Part shown: positions 15,612 to 23,424 of the stretch, piece after piece
Numbering within the stretch: the stretch's first letter is position 1
Layout: every line of letters starts with the position of its first letter
Origin: a virus
DNA: 43,673 nt
IMG/VR virus record: IMGVR_UViG_3300025872_000099
Span: 1 to 43,673 of that record
Strand: one strand, 5' to 3'
Notes under the pieces: model-generated
The model's database searches: none
Seen by the model: only the letters and a program-made list of their open reading frames with translations
What the model was told of the DNA's origin: nothing
Position numbers and translations under genes: made by a program

Positions 15612-15996
15612 CCCAGTCCCTGTACTTTTCCTCACCACCGCGGGTCTTCCAGTCAGAGTCGATGGTAAGCTTTGAGCTGATGCCGCCGCGTGGGTTGAAG
15701 ACCATGACGATACGTAGGCGATTGGGCTCGTATACCGCCATGAGGTCATCGTAGATGACATTCGCGAGGCGCTCGTATGAGATGATCTTGTTCCTGAACT
15801 GGTGGAGGTAGAACTTGAAGGACTTGAGCTCCACGACTTTCTCGTGTGGATAGATCGTCACGAAGAGGTCGGCAAAGTCTGGCTGGTCCTTCACTCCGAT
15901 GAAGGTCACCTCGGGTGACTTGATCTTGATCTCGTAGTCCCGGTCAGTCGGATTGGGAATCGACTTCAGGATCGTCGGGTCGCTCCACACTTTCAT
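15589..15996 (-). CDS. QueF-like T-fold protein lacking the catalytic cysteine
   Basis: 135 residues from ATG 15996 (GGAG 5 bases upstream; ATG 16014 is a weaker alternative). It aligns by eye with the single-domain preQ0 reductase QueF: VVELKSFKFYLHQFRN (55-69) matches the NADPH-site motif ELKSxKxY, QPDFA (38-42) keeps the conserved Asp, a Glu at 75 matches the substrate Glu, and NPRGGIS (101-107) is the family C-terminal landmark. In known QueF the nucleophilic Cys lies just before QPDFA in xCPxTGQPDFA; here that segment is FIGVKDQPDFA, with no Cys, and the usual His is Tyr74. It therefore probably cannot form the thioimide and may instead bind or otherwise process a 7-deazaguanine. No other deazaguanine gene is in the window. 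Confidence 0.8.
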   Translation of the reverse strand: MKVWSDPTILKSIPNPTDRDYEIKIKSPEVTFIGVKDQPDFADLFVTIYPHEKVVELKSFKFYLHQFRNKIISYERLANVIYDDLMAVYEPNRLRIVMVFNPRGGISSKLTIDSDWKTRGGEEKYRDWVGLGEEW

Positions 15997-16006
15997 ACGT
16001 TCTCCA

Positions 16007-16261
16007 CTACTCATGACTTTCTGATTTCACGGAAGAGTGTATACTCGCCAAGATTCGCGCCTCCTCTTCATCGACGAAGTATGCCACGGGCGCCCTCACG
16101 ATGCTTCCGAAAGGGGCCAAGAAATCACCGAAAGACCTCTCCCAGGCGTCTTCAAATCCTCCCAGGTAGACCCATGTCTCACCCTCGACAATTCTCCAGT
16201 CACAGGTCTCATCTTCCCATGTTCGACGACTGACGAGGTCACCCTCTTTGAATCTATTCAT
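16007..16261 (-). CDS. Small SH3/KOW-like protein
   Basis: 84 residues from ATG 16261, overlapping the preceding stop. It opens NRFKEGDLVSRRTW, followed by VEGETWVYLGGF and a barrel-like middle. The C-terminal helix EEEARILASIHSSVKS may close the fold. Directly upstream of and overlapping the QueF-like gene. Confidence 0.65.
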   Translation of the reverse strand: MNRFKEGDLVSRRTWEDETCDWRIVEGETWVYLGGFEDAWERSFGDFLAPFGSIVRAPVAYFVDEEEARILASIHSSVKSESHE

Positions 16262-16502
16262 GGATCGTCTCTATCTCGTCTGGAAAGAGCCAGCCCACTC
16301 CGTATTCGCATGATATGAGAGGGACCGGGTCCAACTTGTCCCAGGGTCGTTGCCACTCACCGATGATGACGGCATGCGCACCGATAGGAATCAAGATCTC
16401 TTCTTCCCTGTCGTCCATGAAGCCGAGTGTGACCCTGTCACCGCCCAAGTGACTGCATTTCACCTCGACAAGAGTCCCGGGTTTAGGGTTCCTTGACTTC
16501 AT
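16254..16502 (-). CDS. Small SH3/KOW-like protein
   Basis: 82 residues from ATG 16502 with GGGAG upstream. It opens NPKPGTLVEVKCSHLGGD, then VTLGFMDDREEEILIPIGAHAVIIGEW and a final GVGWLFPDEIETI. The P-G-T-L-V opening and W-x-F-x-x-x-x-I end match the paralogous pattern of this region. It overlaps genes on both sides. Confidence 0.65.
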   Translation of the reverse strand: MKSRNPKPGTLVEVKCSHLGGDRVTLGFMDDREEEILIPIGAHAVIIGEWQRPWDKLDPVPLISCEYGVGWLFPDEIETIHE

Positions 16503-16677
16503 GGAGCTCCCACGCTTGCCATCCATATGAGATCCGCTGTGTTTCTGGGTTGAAAATGTCATGGTCGCTGCGTCCCCGCCAGCCCGATTCAGACTTGATG
16601 ACAATTGCGTACGCCATTTTGCTCGCTGATTCTCGGTACTGTACCAGAGAGCCCACTGGGTGGAGCCTTTCTTCCAT
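16483..16677 (-). CDS. Small SH3-like protein
   Basis: 64 residues from ATG 16677, 8 bases after the methyltransferase stop. It opens HPVGSLVQYRES, then MAYAIVIKSESGW, and ends ISYGWQAWELHEV, a compact five-strand pattern like the other small barrel-like proteins. Function unknown. Confidence 0.62.
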   Translation of the reverse strand: MEERLHPVGSLVQYRESASKMAYAIVIKSESGWRGRSDHDIFNPETQRISYGWQAWELHEVKEP

Positions 16678-16685
16678 GTCTTACT

Positions 16686-17483
16686 CTAGGGAGTAGCAGC
16701 GTAGTGTTCAACGAGATCGTTGATTCTCTCCAATGACTTGTTGAAGTAGTAGGTGTCCTTCTCGCTGCCGACGAAGCGCCTTTCATTCTTCAGAGCCGCA
16801 ATCGCGGTGGAGCCAGAACCAGAGAATGGGTCGAGGATCACGTCTCCAGGTTGGGTGTGAGCCAGGACCATCCTCTCCAGGAGAGCCACAGGCTTCTGGG
16901 TCGGGTGCCAGCCACAGTACTCTCGACTCGTGGTGTGGTTGTTCTGCTGCCAGACGTCTGTGGGCACCTTTCCGCGAGCGAAGTCCTCACCTGTGCGAAA
17001 GTTCTTCGTCACCTTTCGGGGCACCTCCACGTTCTCGGGGTACCATCGAACATCGGGACCCTTCGAGTACATGAGACAGTCCTCATGCTTACGGGGCCAT
17101 GTCTTCTTGGTGCGCCCGCCCCAGTCGTAGGACCAGATGAGCCAGTTACGGTACTCGAGCTTCGCTTGGTGGTTCATGACCCCAAGCTTGAAGCGCAGGA
17201 AAGTGTCGGTCTTGGTCGTCCCCCAAACATAGAGGGCACCGCCGGGCTTCAGGACGACCGAGCACTGTCGGACCCAGGCGTCGCACCACGAGAGGTACTC
17301 GGTCTCGTCCTTCCACTGGTGATCCCAGTCGTCCCCCACGATCTCGAAGTAGGGCGGGTCCGCGATGATCACGTCCACGCTCTCCTCGGGAAGGGAGGCG
17401 AGGAGCTCCATGCAGTCGACATTCCGGAGGTCCAGGTTTGGGGAAGGTTTAGGATTAGAATCTGGGTTATTCACGGGGATCAC
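16686..17483 (-). CDS. DNA methyltransferase, beta class (N6-adenine or N4-cytosine)
   Basis: 265 residues. The catalytic motif IV DPPY (about 43-46) precedes the AdoMet motif I FSGSGST (about 223-229), the permuted order that defines beta-class amino-methyltransferases. WHPTQKP (about 198-204) is the motif typically found ahead of motif I in this class. The likely start is GTG 17483; GTG 17474 is an alternative. No restriction endonuclease is adjacent, so protection of phage DNA from host restriction is likely. It is a different family from the MT-A70 enzyme at 5425. Confidence 0.9.
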   Translation of the reverse strand: MIPVNNPDSNPKPSPNLDLRNVDCMELLASLPEESVDVIIADPPYFEIVGDDWDHQWKDETEYLSWCDAWVRQCSVVLKPGGALYVWGTTKTDTFLRFKLGVMNHQAKLEYRNWLIWSYDWGGRTKKTWPRKHEDCLMYSKGPDVRWYPENVEVPRKVTKNFRTGEDFARGKVPTDVWQQNNHTTSREYCGWHPTQKPVALLERMVLAHTQPGDVILDPFSGSGSTAIAALKNERRFVGSEKDTYYFNKSLERINDLVEHYAATP

Positions 17484-17516
17484 CAGTTGATTTCTGAGTT
17501 ACTCGAGGTTTTGGGA

Positions 17517-17531
17517 TAAGGATATACCTTA
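17517..17531. promoter_or_regulatory. Inverted repeat between two genes
   Basis: TAAGG and CCTTA arms flank ATATA, just upstream of the beta-class methyltransferase start. It could be an operator or part of a promoter. Only one copy is seen. Confidence 0.25.
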
Positions 17532-17534
17532 CCA

Positions 17535-18056
17535 TCAAGGAGGGTTCACCAGAGAGTCACTGGTGTCATCCCTCGGAAGCTCAGCCAGCTGTTCCAGGAT
17601 CTCGTAGAGCTTGCCCGGATGGAGGTCCGGGAACTCGTAGATGCCGAGCTTCTTCCACTTCACGATGCCGGCGTGGCTGAGGGCGTGGGCGATCCAGGAG
17701 GAGCAGTACCACTTGCCCTTGCCCTTGATGATGAAGGGCAGGACCTGGGAGAGGAGCATGCCGGGCCAGTCGTAGCCGTCACCGGTGGTCTCCGAGATGA
17801 AGTCCTTCAGGGCGCGGAGCTCTTCCGGGGTGATGCGGAACTCGAGGTAGTCCCAGTCGCCCGGCGGCACTTGGGTTCGGACCCTTGCTGCGACACGAGT
17901 GAAGAGGAAGGGTGAGATGGAGACCCAGGTGTCGCCCTCGATGACGATCTCTGCGTGGGAGTACGGGCTCTTAGTCCACCAGCGGATGAAGCGGTGGTGC
18001 CATTCTTTCTTGTCGCCCTTGAAGAAGGCGATCCGGATGTGCTCAGTCCTGCGCAT
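17535..18056 (-). CDS. Permuted NlpC/P60 (YiiX/LRAT-like) cysteine hydrolase
   Basis: 173 residues from ATG 18056 (GGAGAG upstream). The order His34 in PYSHAEIV followed much later by Cys118 in KWYCSSWIAHAL is that of the circularly permuted papain-like hydrolases (YiiX, YaeF, LRAT type), which act on peptides, lipids or acyl groups. A possible role is cell-envelope cleavage or protein deacylation, but the substrate is not indicated. It overlaps the upstream small gene by 14 bases. Confidence 0.75.
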   Translation of the reverse strand: MRRTEHIRIAFFKGDKKEWHHRFIRWWTKSPYSHAEIVIEGDTWVSISPFLFTRVAARVRTQVPPGDWDYLEFRITPEELRALKDFISETTGDGYDWPGMLLSQVLPFIIKGKGKWYCSSWIAHALSHAGIVKWKKLGIYEFPDLHPGKLYEILEQLAELPRDDTSDSLVNPP

Positions 18057-18243
18057 CGAGTCTCTCCAGGTTGTGGACAGCCTCCAGGCGGAACTGACCG
18101 TCCAACAGTATCACGACCCAATCTCTCTTTGAGCCGAACTCCTTCGACTCATGGGTCACAATCGCGCACTTTCCGATGTCTTCATCTACGAACTGGGGCA
18201 ACGGGATTCTCTTCACAAGTCTAACGAGGTCGCCCTTCTTCAT
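18043..18243 (-). CDS. Small SH3/KOW-like protein
   Basis: 66 residues from ATG 18243. It opens KKGDLVRLVKRI, a clear member of the small barrel-like set, and ends RDWVVILLDGQFRLEAVHNLERL. No Shine-Dalgarno is visible; the 5' region instead carries a CATAAATTA box, so translation may be leaderless or the start may differ. It precedes the permuted hydrolase gene. Confidence 0.65.
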   Translation of the reverse strand: MKKGDLVRLVKRIPLPQFVDEDIGKCAIVTHESKEFGSKRDWVVILLDGQFRLEAVHNLERLDAQD

Positions 18244-18254
18244 GTTCAATGATA

Positions 18255-18287
18255 ATTTATGACGCTGTCTTTACAACAGCGGTATAG
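18255..18287 (-). promoter_or_regulatory. Hairpin plus late-promoter-like box
   Basis: A 6-base hairpin (CGCTGT/ACAGCG, loop CTTTACA), then CATAAATTA on the minus strand ahead of ATG 18243. The A/T box resembles the T4-type late -10 TATAAATA. The hairpin may end the adhesin transcript above it. Confidence 0.4.
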
Positions 18288-18319
18288 CCTTGAGCATAAA
18301 CTCTGAACAATCTCGACCA

Positions 18320-18487
18320 CTAGAAGCCTCTCGTTGTTGGATGGTAGAATACTTTGCCCGTGACGTTGGTCGTCTTGGTGATCGTCGCGGTCGAGTAGTT
18401 GAACGTCAGGACGAAGTATTGGAATGTCTGGTTTGACACGTTTCGGGGTGCAAGAGAGCCAGCAAATGATGAAGTTCGTGAGAACAT
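18320..18487 (-). CDS. Short tail-tip protein with shared N-terminal peptide
   Basis: 55 residues from ATG 18487, 1 base after the stop of the LamG-like adhesin. It begins MFSRTSSFAGSLAPRN, a diverged copy of the MxGKMSSFSGPIS opening of the two preceding proteins. The remaining 40 residues are Thr/Asn/Tyr-rich beta-type sequence. It is the third member of the adhesin tandem and may be a minimal or truncated tip protein. Confidence 0.6.
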   Translation of the reverse strand: MFSRTSSFAGSLAPRNVSNQTFQYFVLTFNYSTATITKTTNVTGKVFYHPTTRGF

Positions 18488-18488
18488 C

Positions 18489-19223
18489 CTAGACTCCGTA
18501 TCTCGATCTTTGCGCGTTGAAGTTCTGTGTGACTTCTGCGGTGGACAGTCCCCTGTCGTAGATTCTCACGACAGGTATCGCACCGTGTGTGAAGTTTGTG
18601 CTGACATTGTCGACATCATCCCAGCGTCGGGCTATTCTGATTGCGCCACCCGACTGCGGAGTCCCCGAATAGCTCAGCGTGTAGGTCGTTACGACATTGA
18701 CATAGAGAGTCACAGTGCTGCCATCGTAGGTGCCTGCGTAGTGAACCCAGTTTCCGAGAACGGGTGTGTGCCCAGTTGCCACGTTCCTCCACGCACCATC
18801 GAAGAATCCGGCACGTACTGTCGATGACAGAGGTGCAGCAGCTCCCAACGCAAAGTTCACTTTGCTGACGCCATCGTATAGATTCGTGATGACTGCGTTG
18901 GTGCCTGCTGCAGGATTTCCGTCCCAGCGCATCCAAGCCTCTATCGTGAAAGTGTTGAGATCACCCAAGTTCGTTGCTGTATCGGCGTACTGATAGCTGC
19001 CAGAGTTGAATGTGAGGATGCCGCCATTAGCGCTTGAGTATGTCGGAGAATTTCTGAGTGTGAAGTTGACCCCCTGACCCGAGATGTCAGTCCAAGTCGT
19101 TCCCGTCCCTGGGTAGCTTCTTGAGTCTCCCGCATCAAGGTGAACGCGAAGCCCTCTTGTGACAACATACCTCGCCGGTGTGCTTGATATTGGGCCTGAG
19201 AACGATGACATCTTTCCAAACAT
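18489..19223 (-). CDS. Tail-tip adhesin with LamG/concanavalin-A-like domain
   Basis: 244 residues from ATG 19223, 1 base after the preceding stop. The N terminus MFGKMSSFSGPISSTP is nearly identical to that of the gene before it. A LamG-type jelly roll follows from about residue 20: LRVHLDAGDSRSYPG, FTIEAWMRWDG, NWVHYAGTYDGSTVTLYVN and IRIYDRGLSTAEV are typical strands. Such domains bind glycans or host surface proteins. It sits below the 929-residue fibre gene, so a host-binding role at the tail tip is likely. Confidence 0.8.
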   Translation of the reverse strand: MFGKMSSFSGPISSTPARYVVTRGLRVHLDAGDSRSYPGTGTTWTDISGQGVNFTLRNSPTYSSANGGILTFNSGSYQYADTATNLGDLNTFTIEAWMRWDGNPAAGTNAVITNLYDGVSKVNFALGAAAPLSSTVRAGFFDGAWRNVATGHTPVLGNWVHYAGTYDGSTVTLYVNVVTTYTLSYSGTPQSGGAIRIARRWDDVDNVSTNFTHGAIPVVRIYDRGLSTAEVTQNFNAQRSRYGV

Positions 19224-19224
19224 G

Positions 19225-19767
19225 TCACACCGTGAAGTAAAAGAGCTGTGTGAAAGTCTGGCGGCTTGTGGTTATTGAGGCATCGGTTGATTGTGTGTGC
19301 AGCGTGGTCCAGTTTGTGCTGTCATCGCTACCCTCGAAAGTCCACTGGACGGGATCTCTGCCGTCCACGTCGTTTGCTGTGGCGTACCTGAGGGAGTCTG
19401 CAATTTTCTTCGTGCTAGCTCCAAAATCGATCACAAGCTTCCACGACTTGGTCGCACCGGTGGATCCCCCATTGCCGCTCTGGTCTAGCCACTTGGTAGC
19501 GATCAGGCCGTCATTAGCCTTGGTGGGTTCTTCGCCGACCGGATTGTACCCACCTGGATTCGTGCACGTTGCTCCTGTGATTCCAATCGAAGTTCCAGCA
19601 TAGAACAGCTCGACCTCAGATACCTGAACCATTCCGATCGGCCAAGTGGGCAGATCCTGCGTGTAATCTCGAACCTTTGTGACAGAAAATCGATAGTAAC
19701 GGTAGGCTACTCTCGATTTTGGGTTCGGCGAAATCGGACCCGAGAAAGAAGACATTTTACCAAGCAT
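19225..19767 (-). CDS. Tail-tip adhesin with F5/8 type C (discoidin-like) domain
   Basis: 180 residues from ATG 19767, 4 bases after the fibre gene. It begins MLGKMSSFSGPISPNP, then a domain with VSEVELFYAGTSIG, NDGLIATKWLDQSG, SWKLVIDFG, and DPVQWTFEGSDDSTNWTTL, a good match to galactose-binding-like F5/8 type C modules. It probably recognises a host surface glycan or protein. Shares its N-terminal peptide with the next two genes. Confidence 0.8.
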   Translation of the reverse strand: MLGKMSSFSGPISPNPKSRVAYRYYRFSVTKVRDYTQDLPTWPIGMVQVSEVELFYAGTSIGITGATCTNPGGYNPVGEEPTKANDGLIATKWLDQSGNGGSTGATKSWKLVIDFGASTKKIADSLRYATANDVDGRDPVQWTFEGSDDSTNWTTLHTQSTDASITTSRQTFTQLFYFTV

Positions 19768-19771
19768 CTGA

Positions 19772-22561
19772 TCATCCGTATGTCGTCATCTGCCCAAGAA
19801 CTTTCCAGGCAGATCCCGACCTGATGAGGCTGAATCCAAACGCGTCCTGTTTGTTCGCAGTGCCCGTCGGAACGACGTTGTTCGCCCAATTTATCGTCTG
19901 CGCAGCTCCGTCGATCTGCACGGCATTTACGACTCTGGGCGTCGCAGATTGTGAGAGGATCACTGTGGGAGTGATTACTCTCAGGTTGGTAGTCGGCGCG
20001 TTGGTGAAATTCGCAGTTACGTTACCGGCTGGGTTGTTGACATAGAAGACCGACTGCGCCAGCAGATCGAACCCGGTTACTCCTGTGCTGCCGACAGAGT
20101 TGGAAAGTCTCTCGACCACCCCGCCGAAGGAGGTTCTACCATTGACCACAAGATCTCCAACTAGAGTGCCTGTTGAGGTGGGTGACCCCAAGAAGACATT
20201 CGTCACTGCACCGCCAATGTTGAGGGTCCCGGTCAGCACAGTATTGAGGAGGTTGAACGTCGTCGTTGTCGTCGTGGTGAGTACAGATCCCGTGATCGTT
20301 ACGTCTCCCTGGATGTCGACGTTTCCTGTCTCAGTGACCCTGAACTGGTTCACGTTGTTGAAGTCCCTGACGGCGAAGAAGTGTCCCGCCCCGTTGTTAT
20401 TCGCGTCGAGCTTGATCGTTGCGTTACCGCTCGACACGAGTTGGATGTCGGTGGCGTCGGTGTTTACAGCGACTATTCCCGTGCTGAGGAAGAGGTCATT
20501 GCTGATGGTCGTGCTTCCAAGGAACGTCGGGCCAGCAGATGCGGAACCGATGAGGATGGTTCCATCGTTTCTCACCTCGAACAGATCTCTGAAGCTCGAG
20601 GCGTTGGTGGTCACGTTCCTCACCCTAAACATACCAGCGCCTGTCGTGCCGCTTGTCTGGAGCTCAATTCTGCTGTTGACAGCTTGCTGCTGCATCAGGA
20701 ACTGACCAGCAGTATTCGTTACTGCGCCGTTACCGTTGTGTAACATTGTAAGCTGCTGCGCAGTGCCAAAGCGGATCTTTCCTGCCGTTCCAATGTCGAT
20801 GTCCCTTCCGAAAGCTGTAACTGCTCCAACACCGGTAGCACCTATGTTTAGGGTAGTTGGTGAGCTTAGCAAATTGAAAGTCGTTGCAGTCGTTGTGATG
20901 TCGCCTCCTACGACTGCAAGGTCACCAGTTAGACTCAAATTTGAGCCAGTGATGTTTCCACCAATCTGTAGGTCGCTGGATCCACTGATGACACCACCCG
21001 TGGAGACGCTAGCGACCACGGCACCTGCGCCGCTCTTGACCTGGAAAGTTCCCGATGAGACAAGCGAGCCAGCAGAAGATCCTGTGACCACAAGATTTGC
21101 AACTAGAGCAGTTCCTGTCCCTTTCACAAACCTGAAGTCGCTGGTTCCGTTGAAGACTGCCGCATCATTAAACTGGACGTAAGTGTCAGAGCCGCCAGGT
21201 GTTCCTGTTGCACCGGCACCAGAAGATGCCACAGCGCGGAATGAACCAGCCTGCACGATCCTGTATGTAGTTGGATCTGTAAAGTCTAGGCCTGTACCCT
21301 TGACGATGACGTAGCCTAAGAATATCGCTGCATCTCGGGTGTTTTTGCCCTCAGTGAAGACTTCGGTGGCGATGCCTGCCTGGGCATCAGACAGAGTGGA
21401 GTAGATCGTGCTACCGTAGTAGACGTAGAATGCGCGATTAACAGAGTTCGGAAACCAGTAGACGCGCTGGATCGTGTACTTGTTTCCGGTGCCAACCGTC
21501 GTCAGGGTGCCGGCATTGTTGTATTGGGCAAAGTCGAGGACAGAATATCCGACATTTCCGTTGTTGAGGATGACGTCATCGCCTGACGCATTGACGTACT
21601 CATAGAATATCTTCGAGGTGGTCTGTGCTGTGTCTGTTGTGGAGGAGACGTAGTTCGGGCTATCGGGGTCAACGCTGTAGTTTCGACCCTCAGCGTAGGA
21701 ATCACCTGCATCCTTCTGAAGTCCCTGTGTTCCGTTCGCAGAAAGCGTGTGACCGCTGAGCTTGATGGGACCGAAAGCACGGACGAAGTCTCCTCGGAAC
21801 TGGTTGAGACCGTACGAGACCAAGGGCTGGTTCACAGCTCCGTTCGTTCCCACCTTGTCGGTGTGGAGGATCCTACCCAGGACGATGTAGTCGTTGTAGT
21901 CGCCGTTAGTGAACGGGATCGACTTCAGGAAGGGAGTTCCTGTGCTGTCCATCGCGATGTAGGTGATCTGCGTCGTGGAGAGGGAAGGAAGGGCTTGACC
22001 GGTGAGAGCGGGCCACGAGACTCGGGTTATCGTAGGATAGGGTTCATTGGCATCAGCCGTGGAGCTACCGTGAGCGTTGTAGGTGACTATGAGTCCGGAA
22101 CCCGAGTTGATGTTGTAGGTGGTCGACCCAGAGGTCGAGGAGAGCGTACCACCCGCCAGGAGGCCCGTGCTGAGACCTGATTCCAACCAGCGGAGGCGGG
22201 TCGTGTTGGTATAACCCGTGCCCGGCTGGTATTGGGTGAAGTAGAGGTCGTTGGTGGAGCCGGACGTGTAGATGTAGCTCGCGGTGGTGTTGGTTGGGAT
22301 CAGGAGGGTGCCGACCGGCTTCATCTGGATGTAGGAGTCCGTGCCGAAAGCGCCGGAGACGAAGGTATCGCCGCCGAAGACAGCTACGGGTGTGTCTGCC
22401 CCAGTCAATGTCTTTGCACCAGAGACAAAGAGTTTTACTCCTGATCCGATAGAAGACAGAGTCGGAAATCTTGAGCTCGGCTCATCTGCGATGATGAGAG
22501 ATCCCGATATTGCTGTAGTGGAAGTTCCGTTGCTACCTGATACTGTGCCTACGAGAGCCAT
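19772..22561 (-). CDS. Large tail-fibre protein
   Basis: 929 residues from ATG 22561 (GAGGTAAG upstream). Long, Gly/Thr/Ser/Asn-rich and beta-helical in character, with repeated short modules such as GDLAVVGGDITTTATTFNL that also occur in the other fibre (32321-34174). A conserved knob-like end contains WANNVVPTGTANKQDAFGFSLIRSGSAWKV. No chaperone gene follows; instead three small adhesins lie directly downstream. A hairpin lies ahead of its leader. Confidence 0.85.
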   Translation of the reverse strand: MALVGTVSGSNGTSTTAISGSLIIADEPSSRFPTLSSIGSGVKLFVSGAKTLTGADTPVAVFGGDTFVSGAFGTDSYIQMKPVGTLLIPTNTTASYIYTSGSTNDLYFTQYQPGTGYTNTTRLRWLESGLSTGLLAGGTLSSTSGSTTYNINSGSGLIVTYNAHGSSTADANEPYPTITRVSWPALTGQALPSLSTTQITYIAMDSTGTPFLKSIPFTNGDYNDYIVLGRILHTDKVGTNGAVNQPLVSYGLNQFRGDFVRAFGPIKLSGHTLSANGTQGLQKDAGDSYAEGRNYSVDPDSPNYVSSTTDTAQTTSKIFYEYVNASGDDVILNNGNVGYSVLDFAQYNNAGTLTTVGTGNKYTIQRVYWFPNSVNRAFYVYYGSTIYSTLSDAQAGIATEVFTEGKNTRDAAIFLGYVIVKGTGLDFTDPTTYRIVQAGSFRAVASSGAGATGTPGGSDTYVQFNDAAVFNGTSDFRFVKGTGTALVANLVVTGSSAGSLVSSGTFQVKSGAGAVVASVSTGGVISGSSDLQIGGNITGSNLSLTGDLAVVGGDITTTATTFNLLSSPTTLNIGATGVGAVTAFGRDIDIGTAGKIRFGTAQQLTMLHNGNGAVTNTAGQFLMQQQAVNSRIELQTSGTTGAGMFRVRNVTTNASSFRDLFEVRNDGTILIGSASAGPTFLGSTTISNDLFLSTGIVAVNTDATDIQLVSSGNATIKLDANNNGAGHFFAVRDFNNVNQFRVTETGNVDIQGDVTITGSVLTTTTTTTFNLLNTVLTGTLNIGGAVTNVFLGSPTSTGTLVGDLVVNGRTSFGGVVERLSNSVGSTGVTGFDLLAQSVFYVNNPAGNVTANFTNAPTTNLRVITPTVILSQSATPRVVNAVQIDGAAQTINWANNVVPTGTANKQDAFGFSLIRSGSAWKVLGQMTTYG

Positions 22562-22570
22562 GCATCTTAC

Positions 22571-22589
22571 CTCGAGTCTAAATATCAGA
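22571..22589 (-). promoter_or_regulatory. Hairpin ahead of the large fibre gene
   Basis: Perfect 6-base inverted repeat GAGTCT/AGACTC around GATATTT, about 10 bases before the start of the 929-residue fibre. It could terminate the upstream unit, regulate the fibre mRNA, or be part of a late promoter (the loop is A/T-rich). Confidence 0.4.
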
Positions 22590-22606
22590 CTCGGGAAGGA
22601 AGTGAC

Positions 22607-22819
22607 TCAGCGAGATAGCATTCCTGGCACTGGTTCACAGGGCGTGAGGATGTGATCGCGGAGGAAGGTTGCTCGCGTCAGGCCCGGGTCGAGGTACCAG
22701 CGGTCACCGCTAGAGCAGAGCCACTCCTCCATCACTCGCTTCGTCGAGTGCTCGAATTTCCTCACTCGATAGTATACGTTCTCGGTGACGTCGTGAAACC
22801 ACTGCTCGTTGTCGTTCAC
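22607..22819 (-). CDS. Hypothetical small protein after the Pol-beta-like gene
   Basis: 70 residues from GTG 22819, which overlaps the stop of the preceding gene (GTGA), with GGAG upstream. Compact, charged and aromatic (NEQWFHDVTENVYYRVRKF; EEWLCSSGDRWYLDPG), with two Cys. No family recognised. The coupling suggests it works with the nucleotidyltransferase encoded just before it. Confidence 0.62.
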   Translation of the reverse strand: MNDNEQWFHDVTENVYYRVRKFEHSTKRVMEEWLCSSGDRWYLDPGLTRATFLRDHILTPCEPVPGMLSR

Positions 22820-23412
22820 TTGAACTCCATGGGGACTTGCTGAAGGTTGAATCGTGGGATTGCCTTGATGGCGGAGCGGGATACCCGGTCCTGGGGATCG
22901 ACCCACTGGACGCCGCAGACGCGGAAGTAGTCGGACTCCTCCCGGACGATCACCTTTCGGCCGTCGGGCAGCGTCGGGTGTCCGCCGAGCATCCGTCCAC
23001 CGCCGGAGACCTTCTTCCACCGGGAGAACATGCCGGGGACGAAGCCCTCGTAGGGATTGCCGTCGGGACCGACGCCGGAGCCCGTCCGCATCATGAAGAG
23101 GGCGCCCCAGTTCTCGGCCGAGGTGATGAAGAGGTCGAGCTTGAGCCCGTCGTTGAGCATCATGCGGAGGTAGCGGGCGTTCGCCTTCGGAGCCCAGGGA
23201 GTGACCTCGGGGCAGCCGGGCTTGATGAAGTAGCCCCACTTCTCGAGGGCTCGGAATGCAGGCTCCCAGTCCCGGACCTGAACCACGAGCTCGATGTCCT
23301 TCACGTTTGCCTTCATCCGCCGGACGGAACCTGCGACCTCGGCGCGGTGGCAGTGGGGTCGCAGGTCGGCCACAATCAGGTCCGCGAGGGGCTTGGCAAT
23401 GTTGATGTCCAT
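22816..23412 (-). CDS. DNA polymerase beta/X-like nucleotidyltransferase
   Basis: 198 residues. ATG 23412 follows GGAGG; the ATG 12 bases upstream is less favoured. In this numbering, AGSVRRMKANVKDIELVV (about 27-44) gives the Gly-Ser-x-Arg-Arg and Asp-x-Glu catalytic pattern of family X polymerases, and LKLDLFIT (about 90-97) supplies the third acid. The protein is shorter than full Pol X and lacks obvious helix-hairpin-helix motifs, so it may be a repair-type or specialised nucleotidyltransferase. Controlled by the 33-bp promoter element at 23425-23457. Confidence 0.8.
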   Translation of the reverse strand: MDINIAKPLADLIVADLRPHCHRAEVAGSVRRMKANVKDIELVVQVRDWEPAFRALEKWGYFIKPGCPEVTPWAPKANARYLRMMLNDGLKLDLFITSAENWGALFMMRTGSGVGPDGNPYEGFVPGMFSRWKKVSGGGRMLGGHPTLPDGRKVIVREESDYFRVCGVQWVDPQDRVSRSAIKAIPRFNLQQVPMEFK

Positions 23413-23424
23413 TTTGGCCTCCAT

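Noticed and set aside
15589-15996. Functional preQ0 reductase
   Set aside because: The nucleophilic Cys is missing, so the enzyme name would mislead; kept as QueF-like.
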